A stretch of 64,000 nt of DNA from an uncultured Prevotellaceae bacterium (GCA_900314655.1 OMWC01000003.1:116032-180031); one strand, 5' to 3'; counted from the first letter of the stretch, positions 48,549 to 62,054 are shown. The notes: generated by a model from the letters alone, not told the origin. Translations and numbers: made by a program.

Positions 48549-51500
48549 ATGACAAAATGTAAAGACAAAAAGATTGAACAGGGACTCTATCAAAGCCAAT
48601 ATGAACACGATGCCTGCGGTGTAGGTATGGTGGTGAACATTCATGGTGGTAAGAGTCACCAGTTGGTGGATGACGCGTTACGTGTATTGGAGAATATGCG
48701 CCACCGTGGTGCTGAGATAGGAAAGGACGGTGACGGTGCGGGCATCATGCTGCAGATTCCCCACGAGTTTATTCTGCTTCAGGGTATCCCTGTACCCGAG
48801 AAAGGCAAGTATGGTACAGGTCTGGTGTTTCTGCCGAAAGACGACAAACGTCAACAGGAAATCCTGAGCATTATCATCGAAGAGGTGGAGCGCGAAGGGT
48901 TGCAACTGATGCATCTGCGCAAGGTGCCTACAAACCCCGAATGTCTTGGCGAACGCGCTTTGGGCACGGAGCCAGACATCAAGCAGTTGTTTATTACCGA
49001 GGGTACAACTACCATGAACGAGGAGGGGCTTCGTACCCTTCCCGTGAAGTTGTATATCATCAGAAAAAAGATTGAGAAACGCGTTCATGACAAGGATTTC
49101 TATATCTGTTCATTGAGCAATACGAGCATCGTATATAAGGGAATGCTGTCGTCCATGCAGGTCAGACAGTATTTCTCCGATTTGTCAAATCCTTATTTTA
49201 CAAGCGGGCTGGCGCTGGTGCACTCTCGATTCAGCACAAACACATTTCCTACTTGGTCACTGGCCCAGCCCTTTCGCTTGTTAGCCCACAACGGTGAGAT
49301 CAATACCATCCGCGGCAATCGCGGGTGGATGAAAGCCCGGGAGAGTGTGCTCAACAGCGAAGTGCTGGGTGAAGTCAGCGACATTTCACCTATTGTACAG
49401 CCTGACATGAGCGACTCGGCATCGCTTGACAATGTGCTGGAGTTCTTTGTGATGTCCGGAATGTCATTACCGCATGCGATGGCTATTCTTGTACCGGAGT
49501 CGTTCAATGACAAGAATCCGATATCTGACGACCTGAAGGCTTTTTACGAATACCACTCCATCCTGATGGAACCGTGGGACGGACCTGCAGCCCTGCTGTT
49601 CAGCGACGGACGTTTTGCGGGAGGTATGCTTGACCGTAACGGTCTGCGTCCGGCCCGATACACCATCACGAAAAATGATACGATTGTGGTGGCAAGCGAG
49701 GTTGGCGTGATGGATTTTGAACCTACCGAAGTGGCTGAGAAGGGACGTTTGCAACCCGGAAAGATCCTGCTCATTGACACGCAGGAAGGCAAAATTTACT
49801 ATGACGGAGAAATCAAACAGCAGTTAGCGTCGGAGCATCCCTACCACCAGTGGCTTTCCACGAATCGAATCCAGTTGGAGAAGTTGAAGAGTGGCCGTCA
49901 TGTGGAAAACGGTGTCAGTGAATTACTCCAGAAAGAGCGACTTTTCGGTTATGGAGAAGAGGATATCAGTTCCACCATCATACCGATGGCCATCAACGGA
50001 CAGGAGCCGACAGCGGCCATGGGTAACGATACCCCGTTGGCCGTGCTCTCCACAAGGCCCCAAGTATTCTTCAACTATTTCCGGCAGCAATTCGCCCAGG
50101 TGACCAACCCCGCCATCGACTCTATCCGTGAGAATCTGGTGATGTCGCTGACAGAGTATATTGGACGAGTGGGCTCTGGTATCCTGAATCCCGATGAAAC
50201 GAATTGTAAGATGGTGCGACTGCCGCATCCTATATTGAACAATACGCAGTTGGATATTCTTTGTAACATCCGCTACAAAGGATTCAATACAACGAGGATA
50301 GAATTAACAAGCCCCCTCCCTTCCTCTGCTATGGAAGATGGAAGTGCTGAGACTCAAGGCGGTGAGGTGCTGCGAGCTGCTCTTGACCGGATTTGTAAAC
50401 AGGCAGAGAAAGCCGTGGATGAGGGCTTTAACTATATCATCCTTACAGACAAGATAACGAAGGAGCAGGGTGATGAGTCTTTCTTCCTGATTCCCTCACT
50501 GCTTGCCGTGTCTGCCGTTCATCATTATCTGATATCTGTCGGAAAACGCGTGCAGACCGCACTTATCGTGGAGAGCGGCGAAATACGTGAGACGATGCAC
50601 GCGGCGTTATTGCTTGGTTATGGTGCATCCGCGCTGTGTCCTTATATGGTGTTTGCCATTCTGGATGACCTTGTAAAAAATGGTAAGATTCAGGAGGACT
50701 ATGCCACTGCTGAGGCCAACTACATCAAGGCCGTCAAGAAAGGTCTTTTCAAGATTATGGCGAAGATGGGTATCTCTACCATCCGTTCGTATCGTGGAGC
50801 CAAAATATTTGAGAGCATCGGTTTGAGCGAATCACTCCTCCGCAGTTATTTTGGTACGGAAGTGAGCACGATTGGCGGTATAGGTCTGGAAAAGATAGCA
50901 CAGGATGCCATTGCCCGTTCATTATTAAGTTGCTGCGGTACGGAAACGGTAGAGGCTGAGGCTTTCCTGCCAAACCAGGGACAGTTCCATTGGCGAAAAG
51001 ATGGTATCCGTCACGCCTGGAACCCGGAAACCATTGCCATGCTGCAGTTGGCCTGCCGAAAGGGTGACTATCAGAAGTTCAAGGAATTCTCACGGTTGGT
51101 GGATCAGAAAAAGGAGCCGATATTCATTCGTGACTTCCTCAGCATTTCAGGAACAACCGGTAAGACCGCCATTCCACTTGATGAGGTGGAACCGGTCAGT
51201 GAGATTGTGAAGCATTTCGTAACGGGAGCAATGTCGTTTGGCGCCTTGTCAAAAGAGGCACATGAGACTATCTGTCTGGCAATGAACCGTCTGGGAGCCC
51301 GTTCGAATACTGGTGAAGGCGGCGAAGACTCCGAGCGCTTCCATACAGAAGTGGATGGCGTGAGCCTATCGAGTAAAACAAAACAGGTTGCTTCAGGACG
51401 CTTTGGTGTGACAACGGAATATCTGGTGAATGCAGAAGAACTGCAGATCAAGGTGGCCCAGGGAGCAAAACCCGGTGAGGGAGGACAGTTGCCCGGTTTC

Positions 51501-53090
51501 AAGGTCAACGAGATTATTGCCCGCACGCGTCACTCTATCCCAGGTATTTCATTGATCTCGCCACCGCCTCATCATGATATCTACTCCATCGAGGATCTGG
51601 CGCAACTCATCTTCGACTTGAAAAATGTGAATCCCACGGCGGCCATCAGTGTGAAACTGGTGGCAGAGAGTGGAGTGGGGACTATTGCTGCCGGTGTGGC
51701 AAAGGCCAAGGCAGACCTCATTGTCATCAGCGGTGCTGAGGGTGGCACAGGAGCATCGCCGGCATCATCCATGCGTTTTGCGGGTATTTCTCCGGAAATA
51801 GGACTCTCGGAGACGCAGCAGACCTTGGTAAGAAACGGTTTGCGCGCTCAGGTGCGCCTGCAGGTGGACGGCCAGTTAAAGACCGGACGTGACATTATCC
51901 TGATGGCCTTATTGGGGGCTGATGAGTTCGGTTTCGGTACCACCGCCCTGATTGTATTGGGTTGTGTAATGATGCGTAAGTGCAACATGAACACCTGTCC
52001 GATGGGCGTGGCCACACAGAATCCACGATTGCGCGAACATTTCTTGGGCAAGGCCGACCATTTGGTCAACTACTTTACGTTCCTGGCTGAAGAGGTGCGT
52101 GAATATCTGGCGCAGATGGGCTTCCGCTCGCTGAATGATATCATCGGACATACAGAGCTGATAGAGCAGCAGGACTCGGTGCTCGATCTGAACCGTATGC
52201 TCTTTAAAGAGGATGGAACGTTGTTGCACGAACATGATATGGAACGTGACTTCTCGGACATTCTCGACCAACAGATCATAGGAGCTGCCCAGTCAGCCAT
52301 TGAACACCAGGAAGAGGTGAACCTCGACTATGCCATCAAGAATACCGACCGCGCCGTGGGAGCCATGCTCTCGGGTGCCATAGCCAAACGCTATGGTGAG
52401 GCAGCACTGCCTAATGATACCATCAACGTGAAGTTCAAGGGCTCGGCAGGACAGTCGTTTGGCGCCTTCCTCGTAGGAGGTGTGAACTTTAAACTCGAAG
52501 GCGAGACCAATGACTATTTTGCCAAAGGTCTTTCCGGCGGTCGCATCGCCATCCTGCCCCCCGTTAGGAGCAACTTTGCTGCTGAGGATAACATCATTGC
52601 AGGAAATACAGGACTCTATGGAGCCACCAGCGGTGAGCTGTATGTGAACGGTAAGGTGGGTGAACGCTTTGGCGTGCGTAACTCCGGGGCTATCGCCGTT
52701 GTTGAGGGTGCTGGCGACCATTGCTGTGAATATATGACCGGTGGCCGGGTGGTGGTACTCGGCGAAACCGGACGCAACTTCGCAGCAGGTATGTCAGGTG
52801 GCGTAGCCTATGTATGGGACCGTTATCATACATTCGACTACTATTGTAATATGGATATGGTGGAGATCAATCTGGTGGAAGAGACCAGCCGTCGCAAGGA
52901 ACTGCATGAACTCATCCGTCAACACTATCTATATACAGGTTCCAAACTCGCCCGTACGATGCTTGATGATTGGCAGCGCTATGTAGAAGACTTTATCCAG
53001 GTGGTGCCTATCGAATACAAACGGGTGTTGCATGAGGAGCAGATGCGCAAACTGCAACAGAAGATTGCCGATGTGCAGAGGGATTATTAA
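48549..53090 (+). CDS. gltB: Glutamate synthase large subunit
   Basis: A 1513-residue enzyme that transfers glutamine amide nitrogen to 2-oxoglutarate, giving two glutamates. The glutaminase nucleophile is the Cys of EHDACGVGMVV near residue 23, after a short propeptide. A central domain, an FMN barrel (TGEGGEDSERF, KPGEGGQLPG, SGAEGGTGASPASS) and the [3Fe-4S] Cys cluster CVMMRKCNMNTCPMG near residues 1139-1151 follow, then the beta-helix domain (GGRIAILPP). A family-1 repeat adds SPLPSSAMEDGSAETQGGE near residue 590, in a linker. First gene of gltB-gltD-pyrG-asnB. Confidence 0.96.
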   Translation: MTKCKDKKIEQGLYQSQYEHDACGVGMVVNIHGGKSHQLVDDALRVLENMRHRGAEIGKDGDGAGIMLQIPHEFILLQGIPVPEKGKYGTGLVFLPKDDKRQQEILSIIIEEVEREGLQLMHLRKVPTNPECLGERALGTEPDIKQLFITEGTTTMNEEGLRTLPVKLYIIRKKIEKRVHDKDFYICSLSNTSIVYKGMLSSMQVRQYFSDLSNPYFTSGLALVHSRFSTNTFPTWSLAQPFRLLAHNGEINTIRGNRGWMKARESVLNSEVLGEVSDISPIVQPDMSDSASLDNVLEFFVMSGMSLPHAMAILVPESFNDKNPISDDLKAFYEYHSILMEPWDGPAALLFSDGRFAGGMLDRNGLRPARYTITKNDTIVVASEVGVMDFEPTEVAEKGRLQPGKILLIDTQEGKIYYDGEIKQQLASEHPYHQWLSTNRIQLEKLKSGRHVENGVSELLQKERLFGYGEEDISSTIIPMAINGQEPTAAMGNDTPLAVLSTRPQVFFNYFRQQFAQVTNPAIDSIRENLVMSLTEYIGRVGSGILNPDETNCKMVRLPHPILNNTQLDILCNIRYKGFNTTRIELTSPLPSSAMEDGSAETQGGEVLRAALDRICKQAEKAVDEGFNYIILTDKITKEQGDESFFLIPSLLAVSAVHHYLISVGKRVQTALIVESGEIRETMHAALLLGYGASALCPYMVFAILDDLVKNGKIQEDYATAEANYIKAVKKGLFKIMAKMGISTIRSYRGAKIFESIGLSESLLRSYFGTEVSTIGGIGLEKIAQDAIARSLLSCCGTETVEAEAFLPNQGQFHWRKDGIRHAWNPETIAMLQLACRKGDYQKFKEFSRLVDQKKEPIFIRDFLSISGTTGKTAIPLDEVEPVSEIVKHFVTGAMSFGALSKEAHETICLAMNRLGARSNTGEGGEDSERFHTEVDGVSLSSKTKQVASGRFGVTTEYLVNAEELQIKVAQGAKPGEGGQLPGFKVNEIIARTRHSIPGISLISPPPHHDIYSIEDLAQLIFDLKNVNPTAAISVKLVAESGVGTIAAGVAKAKADLIVISGAEGGTGASPASSMRFAGISPEIGLSETQQTLVRNGLRAQVRLQVDGQLKTGRDIILMALLGADEFGFGTTALIVLGCVMMRKCNMNTCPMGVATQNPRLREHFLGKADHLVNYFTFLAEEVREYLAQMGFRSLNDIIGHTELIEQQDSVLDLNRMLFKEDGTLLHEHDMERDFSDILDQQIIGAAQSAIEHQEEVNLDYAIKNTDRAVGAMLSGAIAKRYGEAALPNDTINVKFKGSAGQSFGAFLVGGVNFKLEGETNDYFAKGLSGGRIAILPPVRSNFAAEDNIIAGNTGLYGATSGELYVNGKVGERFGVRNSGAIAVVEGAGDHCCEYMTGGRVVVLGETGRNFAAGMSGGVAYVWDRYHTFDYYCNMDMVEINLVEETSRRKELHELIRQHYLYTGSKLARTMLDDWQRYVEDFIQVVPIEYKRVLHEEQMRKLQQKIADVQRDY
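50308..50364. repeat. Family-1-like palindromic repeat in gltB
   Basis: AGCCCCCTCCCTTCCTCTGC continuing with TATGGAAGATGG and TCAAGGCGG, in frame, about 19 added residues. Its core is more diverged than the other copies. Confidence 0.55.
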
Positions 53091-53119
53091 TTTAGGCAAA
53101 CAACCAAACAACAATAAAG

Positions 53120-56109
<2,990 letters not shown>

Positions 56110-56114
56110 GAACT

Positions 56115-57815
56115 ATGTGTGGAATCGTTGGAATATTCAATATAAGTGAACAGTCGGATACACTACGGCAGAAAGCCTTGCGTATGAGTCAGAAAATTCG
56201 TCATCGTGGTCCTGACTGGAGTGGTATATATAGTGGTGGCACGGCTATTCTTGCCCATGAACGTCTGTCTATCGTTGATCCCGAATCAGGTAAGCAACCG
56301 CTTTTCTCACCTGACGGAAAACAGGTACTGGCTGTAAACGGCGAAATTTATAACCACAAAGACATCCGCCGTCAGTACAAAGGCAGATATGCTTTCCAGA
56401 CAGGAAGTGACTGTGAGGTAATCCTTGCACTTTACCGTGAGTGGCGAGCTTCGGTCAATGGCAATTCTTCTTCCGTACCCGTCAGTTTTCTAGAGTCACT
56501 TTCAGGTATCTTTGCCTTTGCCCTTTATGATGAAGCGCGTGATGAATTCCTTATTGCCCGAGACCCTATCGGAGTGATACCTCTTTATATAGGATATGAT
56601 GCAGATGGGAAGGTGTATGTGGCTTCCGAACTGAAAGCATTGGAAGGTCAATGCGAACGGTATGAGCCTTTCCTGCCGGGATGCTATTACTGGAGCCGCG
56701 AGCCAGGCATCAGGCGCTATTATGTGCGTGACTGGATGAACTATGGAAACGTGAAGGATAATGATGCTTCCGTGGAAGATATACAAAAGGCTTTGGAAGA
56801 TGCTGTCAGACGGCAGTTGATGAGTGATGTACCTTATGGCGTACTCCTTTCAGGAGGTCTTGATTCTTCGGTTATTTCAGCCATCGCCCAGAAATATGCA
56901 CCTCATCGTATTGAGGACGATTCACAGAGTCCGGCTTATTGGCCACGGCTTCACAGTTTTGCCGTAGGATTGAAGGGGGCCCCTGACTTGGAGAAGGCGC
57001 GGATGGTGGCAGATTATATCGGAACGGTTCACCACGAAATCAATTACACCATTCAGGAAGGGCTTGATGCCATCCGCGACGTTATCTATTATATTGAGAC
57101 TTACGACGTGACCACCGTCAGGGCATCAACACCGATGTATCTTCTGGCACGGGTAATTAAGTCGATGGGTATCAAAATGGTGTTGTCGGGTGAAGGAGCA
57201 GATGAAATCTTTGGTGGTTATCTTTATTTCCACAAGGCACCGAATGCCGAAGAGTTCCATGAAGAAACCGTACGGAAACTGAGCAAACTCTATATGTATG
57301 ACTGTTTGCGGGCAAACAAGAGTCTGAGTGCCTGGGGTGTGGAAGGACGTGTGCCTTTCTTAGATAAAGAGTTTCTTGATGTGGCCATGCGAACAAATCC
57401 TTCAGCAAAGATGTGTCCGGGAAAGGAAATTGAGAAGAAAATTGTCCGTGAGGCATTTGCCGGAATGCTGCCGGAAGCCGTGGCTTGGCGGCAGAAGGAG
57501 CAGTTCTCTGATGGAGTGGGCTATTCCTGGATTGACACTTTGAAGAAGATTACGTCAGCACAGGTGACCGACGAGCAGATGGCCCATGCTGCCGAGCGTT
57601 TCCCAGTGAACACCCCTCTTTGTAAGGAGGAATACTATTATCGCAGTATCTTCGCAGAGCATTTCCCCTCGGAGAGTGCCGCTCGTTCGGTGCCGCAGGA
57701 GGCAAGCGTGGCCTGCAGCACAGCCATCGCCCGTGAATGGGATGAGGCTTTCAAGAAAATGAATGAGCCCAGCGGCCGCGCCGTGTCAGGTGTGCATGAG
57801 CAGGCATACGCCTGA
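56115..57815 (+). CDS. asnB: Glutamine-hydrolysing asparagine synthetase
   Basis: A 566-residue enzyme that makes asparagine from aspartate, ATP and glutamine. Cys2 (MCGIVGIFN) is the glutaminase nucleophile, with RHRGPDWSG and LAVNGEIYNH. The synthetase half has the ATP-pyrophosphatase loop LLSGGLDSSVISA near residue 240 and SGEGADEIFGGY near 357. Last gene of the operon; the C-terminal 25 residues (AREWDEAFKKMNEPSGRAV) are variable in the family. No terminator is evident beyond a family-2 repeat. Confidence 0.95.
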   Translation: MCGIVGIFNISEQSDTLRQKALRMSQKIRHRGPDWSGIYSGGTAILAHERLSIVDPESGKQPLFSPDGKQVLAVNGEIYNHKDIRRQYKGRYAFQTGSDCEVILALYREWRASVNGNSSSVPVSFLESLSGIFAFALYDEARDEFLIARDPIGVIPLYIGYDADGKVYVASELKALEGQCERYEPFLPGCYYWSREPGIRRYYVRDWMNYGNVKDNDASVEDIQKALEDAVRRQLMSDVPYGVLLSGGLDSSVISAIAQKYAPHRIEDDSQSPAYWPRLHSFAVGLKGAPDLEKARMVADYIGTVHHEINYTIQEGLDAIRDVIYYIETYDVTTVRASTPMYLLARVIKSMGIKMVLSGEGADEIFGGYLYFHKAPNAEEFHEETVRKLSKLYMYDCLRANKSLSAWGVEGRVPFLDKEFLDVAMRTNPSAKMCPGKEIEKKIVREAFAGMLPEAVAWRQKEQFSDGVGYSWIDTLKKITSAQVTDEQMAHAAERFPVNTPLCKEEYYYRSIFAEHFPSESAARSVPQEASVACSTAIAREWDEAFKKMNEPSGRAVSGVHEQAYA

Positions 57816-57873
57816 TCTTTCGCTTAACATCTTGTCTGTATTTGTTGATGATCTTCCCATTGATGGGAGGACC

Positions 57874-57966
57874 GACTACAAACTAATTTACTTTGTTCTT
57901 CAATCTCCCATTGGAAGCAATTCTTCCAAAGTCTGGAGGCAGAACAAAGTAAACTACTTTGTAGTC
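57874..57966. repeat. Family-2 interspersed inverted repeat, second copy
   Basis: GACTACAAACTAATTTAC plus TTTGTTC at 57874-57898 pairs with 57942-57966 at 23 of 25 positions; inside, TTGGAAG/CTTCCAA forms a second stem. The element shares ACAAACTAATTTACTTTGTT and GTCTGGA with 15028-15115. It fills most of the asnB-dsbD gap. Confidence 0.7.
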
Positions 57967-58001
57967 AGTGTATTGGACGGGCGTAAAATACGCAGTTAAG
58001 A

Positions 58002-58033
58002 TTTGTGTATTTGAAAAGTATGTGCTATCTTTG
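58002..58033 (+). promoter_or_regulatory. Promoter for the DsbD-like gene
   Basis: TTTG at 58002-58005, 20-base spacer, TATCTTTG at 58026-58033; ATG at 58054. Confidence 0.7.
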
Positions 58034-58053
58034 CAATTGAAAACAAAAGCGGT

Positions 58054-60159
58054 ATGAAAAGAATCATGACAGTGGCGACCCTGATGCTTGTGAGCATCCT
58101 CGCTATGGCACAAATGCAGACCCCGGTCCATTTCTCGGTGAGCCAGAAGCAGGTATCACCCTCAGAGGTAGATGTAATTTTCACAGGCAAGATAGACAAG
58201 GGCTGGCACGTGTATTCCACGGGATTACCCGATGATGGCCCTATCTCAGCTACGCTGACAAGTGAAACCTCGGAAGGTGCCAAGGCTGAAGGTAAACTGA
58301 AGGCTCAAGGCAAGGAAATCAGCCAATTCGATAATCTTTTCGGGATGAAGTTGCGCTATTTTGAGAACAGTGTGACTTTCGTGCAGCGCTACAAACTGAC
58401 TGCCGAGAAGTATCATATCAAGGGCTTCCTAGAGTATGGCGCTTGCAACGACCAGAGCTGTCTGCCTCCTACCCAAGTGGAGTTTGACTATACTGGCACA
58501 GGGAAACCAGAACAGGCTGCCGCAAAGGAAAAAAAAAGTGAAGACGAAAAGGTAAAGGAGGACGAGAACGTTAACGATAACGCTAACCCTGTCGCTAATG
58601 TTGACGATAAGGCAAAAGAAGATTCCCTTAACCTTAACGATAACCTCAATCCTGAATCTTTAAGCTTGAAGCCGGCCGTGGATTCCACGGCTCTGTGGAC
58701 GCCTGTGATTGACGAACTTCAGGAGTTCAATGGCGATACCGGCCAGAACCGTTCTCTTTTCTATATTTTCCTTATGGGATTTCTGGGCGGACTGTTGGCT
58801 CTGTTCACTCCTTGTGTATGGCCTATCATTCCTATGACGGTGAGTTTCTTCCTGAAGCGTTCCAAGGATGATAAGCGGAAAGGAATCCGTGATGCCATCA
58901 CTTACGGTATTTCCATTATAGTCATCTATCTGGCACTTGGCTTGCTGATTACGGCACTTTTCGGTGCTTCATCGCTCAACGCTTTGGCAACCAATGCGGT
59001 ATTCAATATTTTCTTCTTCCTGTTGCTGGTGGTCTTTGCGCTCAGTTTCTTCGGGTGGTTTGAAATCCGGCTGCCGTCGAAGTGGAGTAATGCCGTGGAT
59101 TCAAAGGCTGGCAACACCAGTGGCCTGCTCTCCATTTTCCTGATGGCTTTCACGCTGACATTGGTGAGCTTCTCCTGCACGGGTCCTATCATCGGTTTCC
59201 TGTTGGTGGAAGTCAGTACACAGGGGAGCATTCTCGGTCCGGCTCTCGGTATGTTTGGCTTTGCCTTGGCGCTGGCTTTGCCTTTCACGCTCTTTGCCTT
59301 ATTCCCCACCTGGCTGAAGCAGGCTCCAAAATCCGGTTCTTGGATGAATACCATCAAGGTGGTGTTGGGCTTTATTGAACTGGCTTTTGCCTTGAAGTTT
59401 TTCTCCGTGGCCGACCTTGCCTATGGCTGGCGTTTGCTCGACCGTGAAGTGTTCTTGTCTCTTTGGATTGTCATCTTCGGCCTGATGGGTGCCTATCTTC
59501 TGGGGTGGCTTCGATTCCAGAGCGATGAGCCGTTGCCTGTGGCTATGTCGGAGACAGGTGAGCCTTGCGGTGAAAAGGCCAAGCCCGTGGTTTGCATTAT
59601 GCTTGGTATGTGCTCTTTGGCTTTTGCCCTCTATATGGTTCCTGGTCTTTGGGGCGCTCCATGTAAGGCTGTAAGTGCCTTCGCACCTCCGATGTCGACA
59701 CAGGATTTTAACCTTTATAAGGCTAGCGAAGTACGCGCCCAATATACCGATTATGAACAGGGTATGGCTGCCGCTAAGGCGCAAGGCAAGCCCGTACTGA
59801 TTGATTTCACAGGCTTCGGGTGTGTGAATTGCCGTAAGATGGAGGCTGCTGTATGGACTGACCCTACAGTGGCTGAAAAACTGACCAAAGATTACGTGCT
59901 CATTTCGCTCTTTGTGGATGACAAGACACCGTTGCCCGAACAGATTAAGATTACCGAGAACGGTCAGGAGCGTACATTACGTACAGTAGGCGACAAGTGG
60001 AGCTACCTGCAGCGTTCCAAGTTCGGTGCCAATGCCCAGCCTTTCTACGTGGCGCTCGACAATGAAGGCCATGTCTTGGGCAAGAGCTACAGTTATGATG
60101 AGGACATTTCCAAATACATGGATTTCCTGAATCAAGGTCTGGAGAACTACCGGAAGTAG
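58054..60159 (+). CDS. dsbD: DsbD-type protein-disulfide reductase
   Basis: A 701-residue inner-membrane protein that carries electrons from cytosolic thioredoxin to periplasmic thiol proteins. After a signal peptide, the alpha domain (EYGACNDQSCLPP near residue 130) holds the periplasmic Cys pair. A low-complexity linker (residues about 160-210, rich in Asn, Asp and Lys) leads to eight helices with FTPCVWPIIPMTVSFF near 253 and VSFSCTGPIIG as the membrane Cys pair. The gamma domain has the thioredoxin motif GFGCVNCRK near 590. It probably serves cytochrome c maturation and oxidative-stress repair. Confidence 0.92.
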   Translation: MKRIMTVATLMLVSILAMAQMQTPVHFSVSQKQVSPSEVDVIFTGKIDKGWHVYSTGLPDDGPISATLTSETSEGAKAEGKLKAQGKEISQFDNLFGMKLRYFENSVTFVQRYKLTAEKYHIKGFLEYGACNDQSCLPPTQVEFDYTGTGKPEQAAAKEKKSEDEKVKEDENVNDNANPVANVDDKAKEDSLNLNDNLNPESLSLKPAVDSTALWTPVIDELQEFNGDTGQNRSLFYIFLMGFLGGLLALFTPCVWPIIPMTVSFFLKRSKDDKRKGIRDAITYGISIIVIYLALGLLITALFGASSLNALATNAVFNIFFFLLLVVFALSFFGWFEIRLPSKWSNAVDSKAGNTSGLLSIFLMAFTLTLVSFSCTGPIIGFLLVEVSTQGSILGPALGMFGFALALALPFTLFALFPTWLKQAPKSGSWMNTIKVVLGFIELAFALKFFSVADLAYGWRLLDREVFLSLWIVIFGLMGAYLLGWLRFQSDEPLPVAMSETGEPCGEKAKPVVCIMLGMCSLAFALYMVPGLWGAPCKAVSAFAPPMSTQDFNLYKASEVRAQYTDYEQGMAAAKAQGKPVLIDFTGFGCVNCRKMEAAVWTDPTVAEKLTKDYVLISLFVDDKTPLPEQIKITENGQERTLRTVGDKWSYLQRSKFGANAQPFYVALDNEGHVLGKSYSYDEDISKYMDFLNQGLENYRK

Positions 60160-60196
60160 GGTTGATAGTTTATGGTTGATGGTTGATAGTTTATGG
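60160..60196. repeat. Short direct repeat before the fusion gene
   Basis: GGTTGATAGTTTATGG occurs at 60160-60175 and 60181-60196, a 21-base period, in the 53-base gap between dsbD and the fusion gene. It may be a regulator site or a simple slippage repeat. Confidence 0.5.
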
Positions 60197-60212
60197 TTTT
60201 AAGTTATAAGCG

Positions 60213-62054
60213 ATGCAAGCAATAATATTGGCAGCTGGCATGGGACGCCGGCTCGGAGAATATACAAAGAATAATACGAAGTGCATGGTGCCGGTGAATG
60301 GCGTCAGGCTGATTGACCGTTTGCTGGAGCAATTGTCAAGGACAGACCTGCAGCGGGTGGTCATCGTGGTAGGCTATAAAGGCAAGGAACTGATGGATTA
60401 CATCGGTAGCCGCTATGACGGACGAGTCAAGATAGAGTTTGCTGAGAATCCGGTGTATGACAAGACGAACAATATCTACTCGCTGGCGCTGGTGAAGGAA
60501 CAGTTGCAGGAAGATGACACGCTGCTTATCGAGAGTGACCTGATTCTTTCCGATAGGTTGATTCCGATGCTCGTGGACTGTGAAGACCCCAACGTGGCCT
60601 TGGTGGCCCGCTATGAGTCGTGGATGGACGGCACGATGGTGGAGATAGATCAGGACCGCAACATCGTGAACTTCATTCCGAAAGAGGCCTTTAACTATGC
60701 CAACGCAGGCAGTTATTACAAGACCGTGAACATCTATAAGTTCTCACGTGAGTTCTCGCGGCAAAAGTATGTGCCCTTCCTGGAGGCTTATACGAAGAGC
60801 GTGGGCAATAATGAGTATTATGAAAACGTGCTGCGTATCATTTCTTTCCTTAACAACCACGACCTGAAAGCGCAGGATATCGGCAAGGAGCAATGGTATG
60901 AGATTGACGACAAGCAAGACTTGGACATTGCCGAAGCATTATTCGTAGATGAGAAAGACGTGCTGCGCAAGTACTATGGGCGTTATGGCGGTTACTGGCG
61001 TTTCCCCCAGATGCTGGATTTCTGCTATCTGGTGAATCCTTATTTCCCCAGCCGTAGGATGAAAGACGAACTGCGTGCCAATTTCGACACCTTGCTCACC
61101 GAATATCCTTCTGGCATGAAGGTGAATACCCTTCTTGCCAGCAAGTGCTTTGGGGTGAGCGAAGACTATATCGTGCCGGGTAACGGTGCTGCCGAACTGA
61201 TCAAGGTCTTGATGAGCCTCACCCCAACCCTCTCCGAAAGAGAGGGAGCAAAGACCGGCTTTATCCGTCCGACGTTTGAAGAGTATCCCAACCGATATGA
61301 CGATAATAGTCAGGTGACCTACGTGCCACAAAACAGCGAGTATCGCTATACGGCCGACGACCTGATGGCATTCTTTGGCGATAAGGATGTCTGTCAGCTG
61401 ATGCTCATCAATCCCGATAATCCCTCTGGCAACTTCATTCCCAAGACCGATGTGATGCGTCTTGCCCAATGGTGTGAGGAACGTGGCATCAGGCTGGTGG
61501 TTGACGAATCTTTCGTTGACTTTAGTACCGACTACGCCACCAATTCATTGTTGAGCGATGAGATTCTGGAGGCTTATCCCCACATGGCCGTGATGAAGAG
61601 TATCTCTAAAAGTTATGGTGTGCCGGGGTTGCGTCTGGGTGTTCTGGCTTCAGCCGACAAGGAATTGATAGCGCGCATCAAGAAAGAGGTGAGCATCTGG
61701 AACCTGAACTCATTTGCCGAGTTCTTCATGCAGATTTACAACAAATACGAGAAAGACTACCAGCGTGCCTGTGAGAAGTTCGTGGTCGAGCGTGATGATT
61801 TCGAACGCCAATTGCGCACCATTCCCTTCTTCCATGTCATGCCCTCTCAGGCAAACTATTTCCTTTGTGAAGTGTTGCCTCCCTATAAGGCCAGCGAAAT
61901 CGTCATCTCCATGTTGAAGAAACATAACATCCTGACACGTGACTGTAGCGGCAAATCAGGACTCGATCCCAATAGGCAGTATATGCGTATTGCCGTGCGC
62001 AACCATGAGGACAACGCACGACTCATTGAAGGAATGAAAGATTTTTCGAAATGA
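60213..62054 (+). CDS. Cytidylyltransferase-like / PLP aminotransferase-like fusion enzyme
   Basis: A 613-residue bifunctional protein. Residues 1-235 form a nucleotidyltransferase of the LicC/PntC type: AIILAAGMGRRLGEYT, NTKCMVPVNG (Lys contacts the nucleotide), NNIYSLALVKE, LLIESDLIL. Residues about 255-610 are a fold-type I PLP enzyme like HisC or CobD: GNGAAELIKVLM, INPDNPSGN, VDESFVDFS and the Schiff-base Lys in MKSISKSYGVPGLRLG near 465. The fusion resembles PntC of phosphonolipid pathways. Likely products are a CDP-activated amino alcohol or phosphonate. A family-1 repeat adds SLTPTLSEREGAK near 335-347. It overlaps an opine-dehydrogenase-like gene by four bases. Confidence 0.8.
   Translation: MQAIILAAGMGRRLGEYTKNNTKCMVPVNGVRLIDRLLEQLSRTDLQRVVIVVGYKGKELMDYIGSRYDGRVKIEFAENPVYDKTNNIYSLALVKEQLQEDDTLLIESDLILSDRLIPMLVDCEDPNVALVARYESWMDGTMVEIDQDRNIVNFIPKEAFNYANAGSYYKTVNIYKFSREFSRQKYVPFLEAYTKSVGNNEYYENVLRIISFLNNHDLKAQDIGKEQWYEIDDKQDLDIAEALFVDEKDVLRKYYGRYGGYWRFPQMLDFCYLVNPYFPSRRMKDELRANFDTLLTEYPSGMKVNTLLASKCFGVSEDYIVPGNGAAELIKVLMSLTPTLSEREGAKTGFIRPTFEEYPNRYDDNSQVTYVPQNSEYRYTADDLMAFFGDKDVCQLMLINPDNPSGNFIPKTDVMRLAQWCEERGIRLVVDESFVDFSTDYATNSLLSDEILEAYPHMAVMKSISKSYGVPGLRLGVLASADKELIARIKKEVSIWNLNSFAEFFMQIYNKYEKDYQRACEKFVVERDDFERQLRTIPFFHVMPSQANYFLCEVLPPYKASEIVISMLKKHNILTRDCSGKSGLDPNRQYMRIAVRNHEDNARLIEGMKDFSK
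61217..61252. repeat. Family-1 palindromic repeat in the fusion gene
   Basis: CCTCACCCCAACCCTCTCCG then AAAGAGAGGGAG, in frame, encoding SLTPTLSEREGA. Confidence 0.7.

Noticed and set aside
57874..57966. Insertion sequence end
   Set aside because: No transposase frame is nearby and the element is only 93 bases; treated as an interspersed repeat instead.
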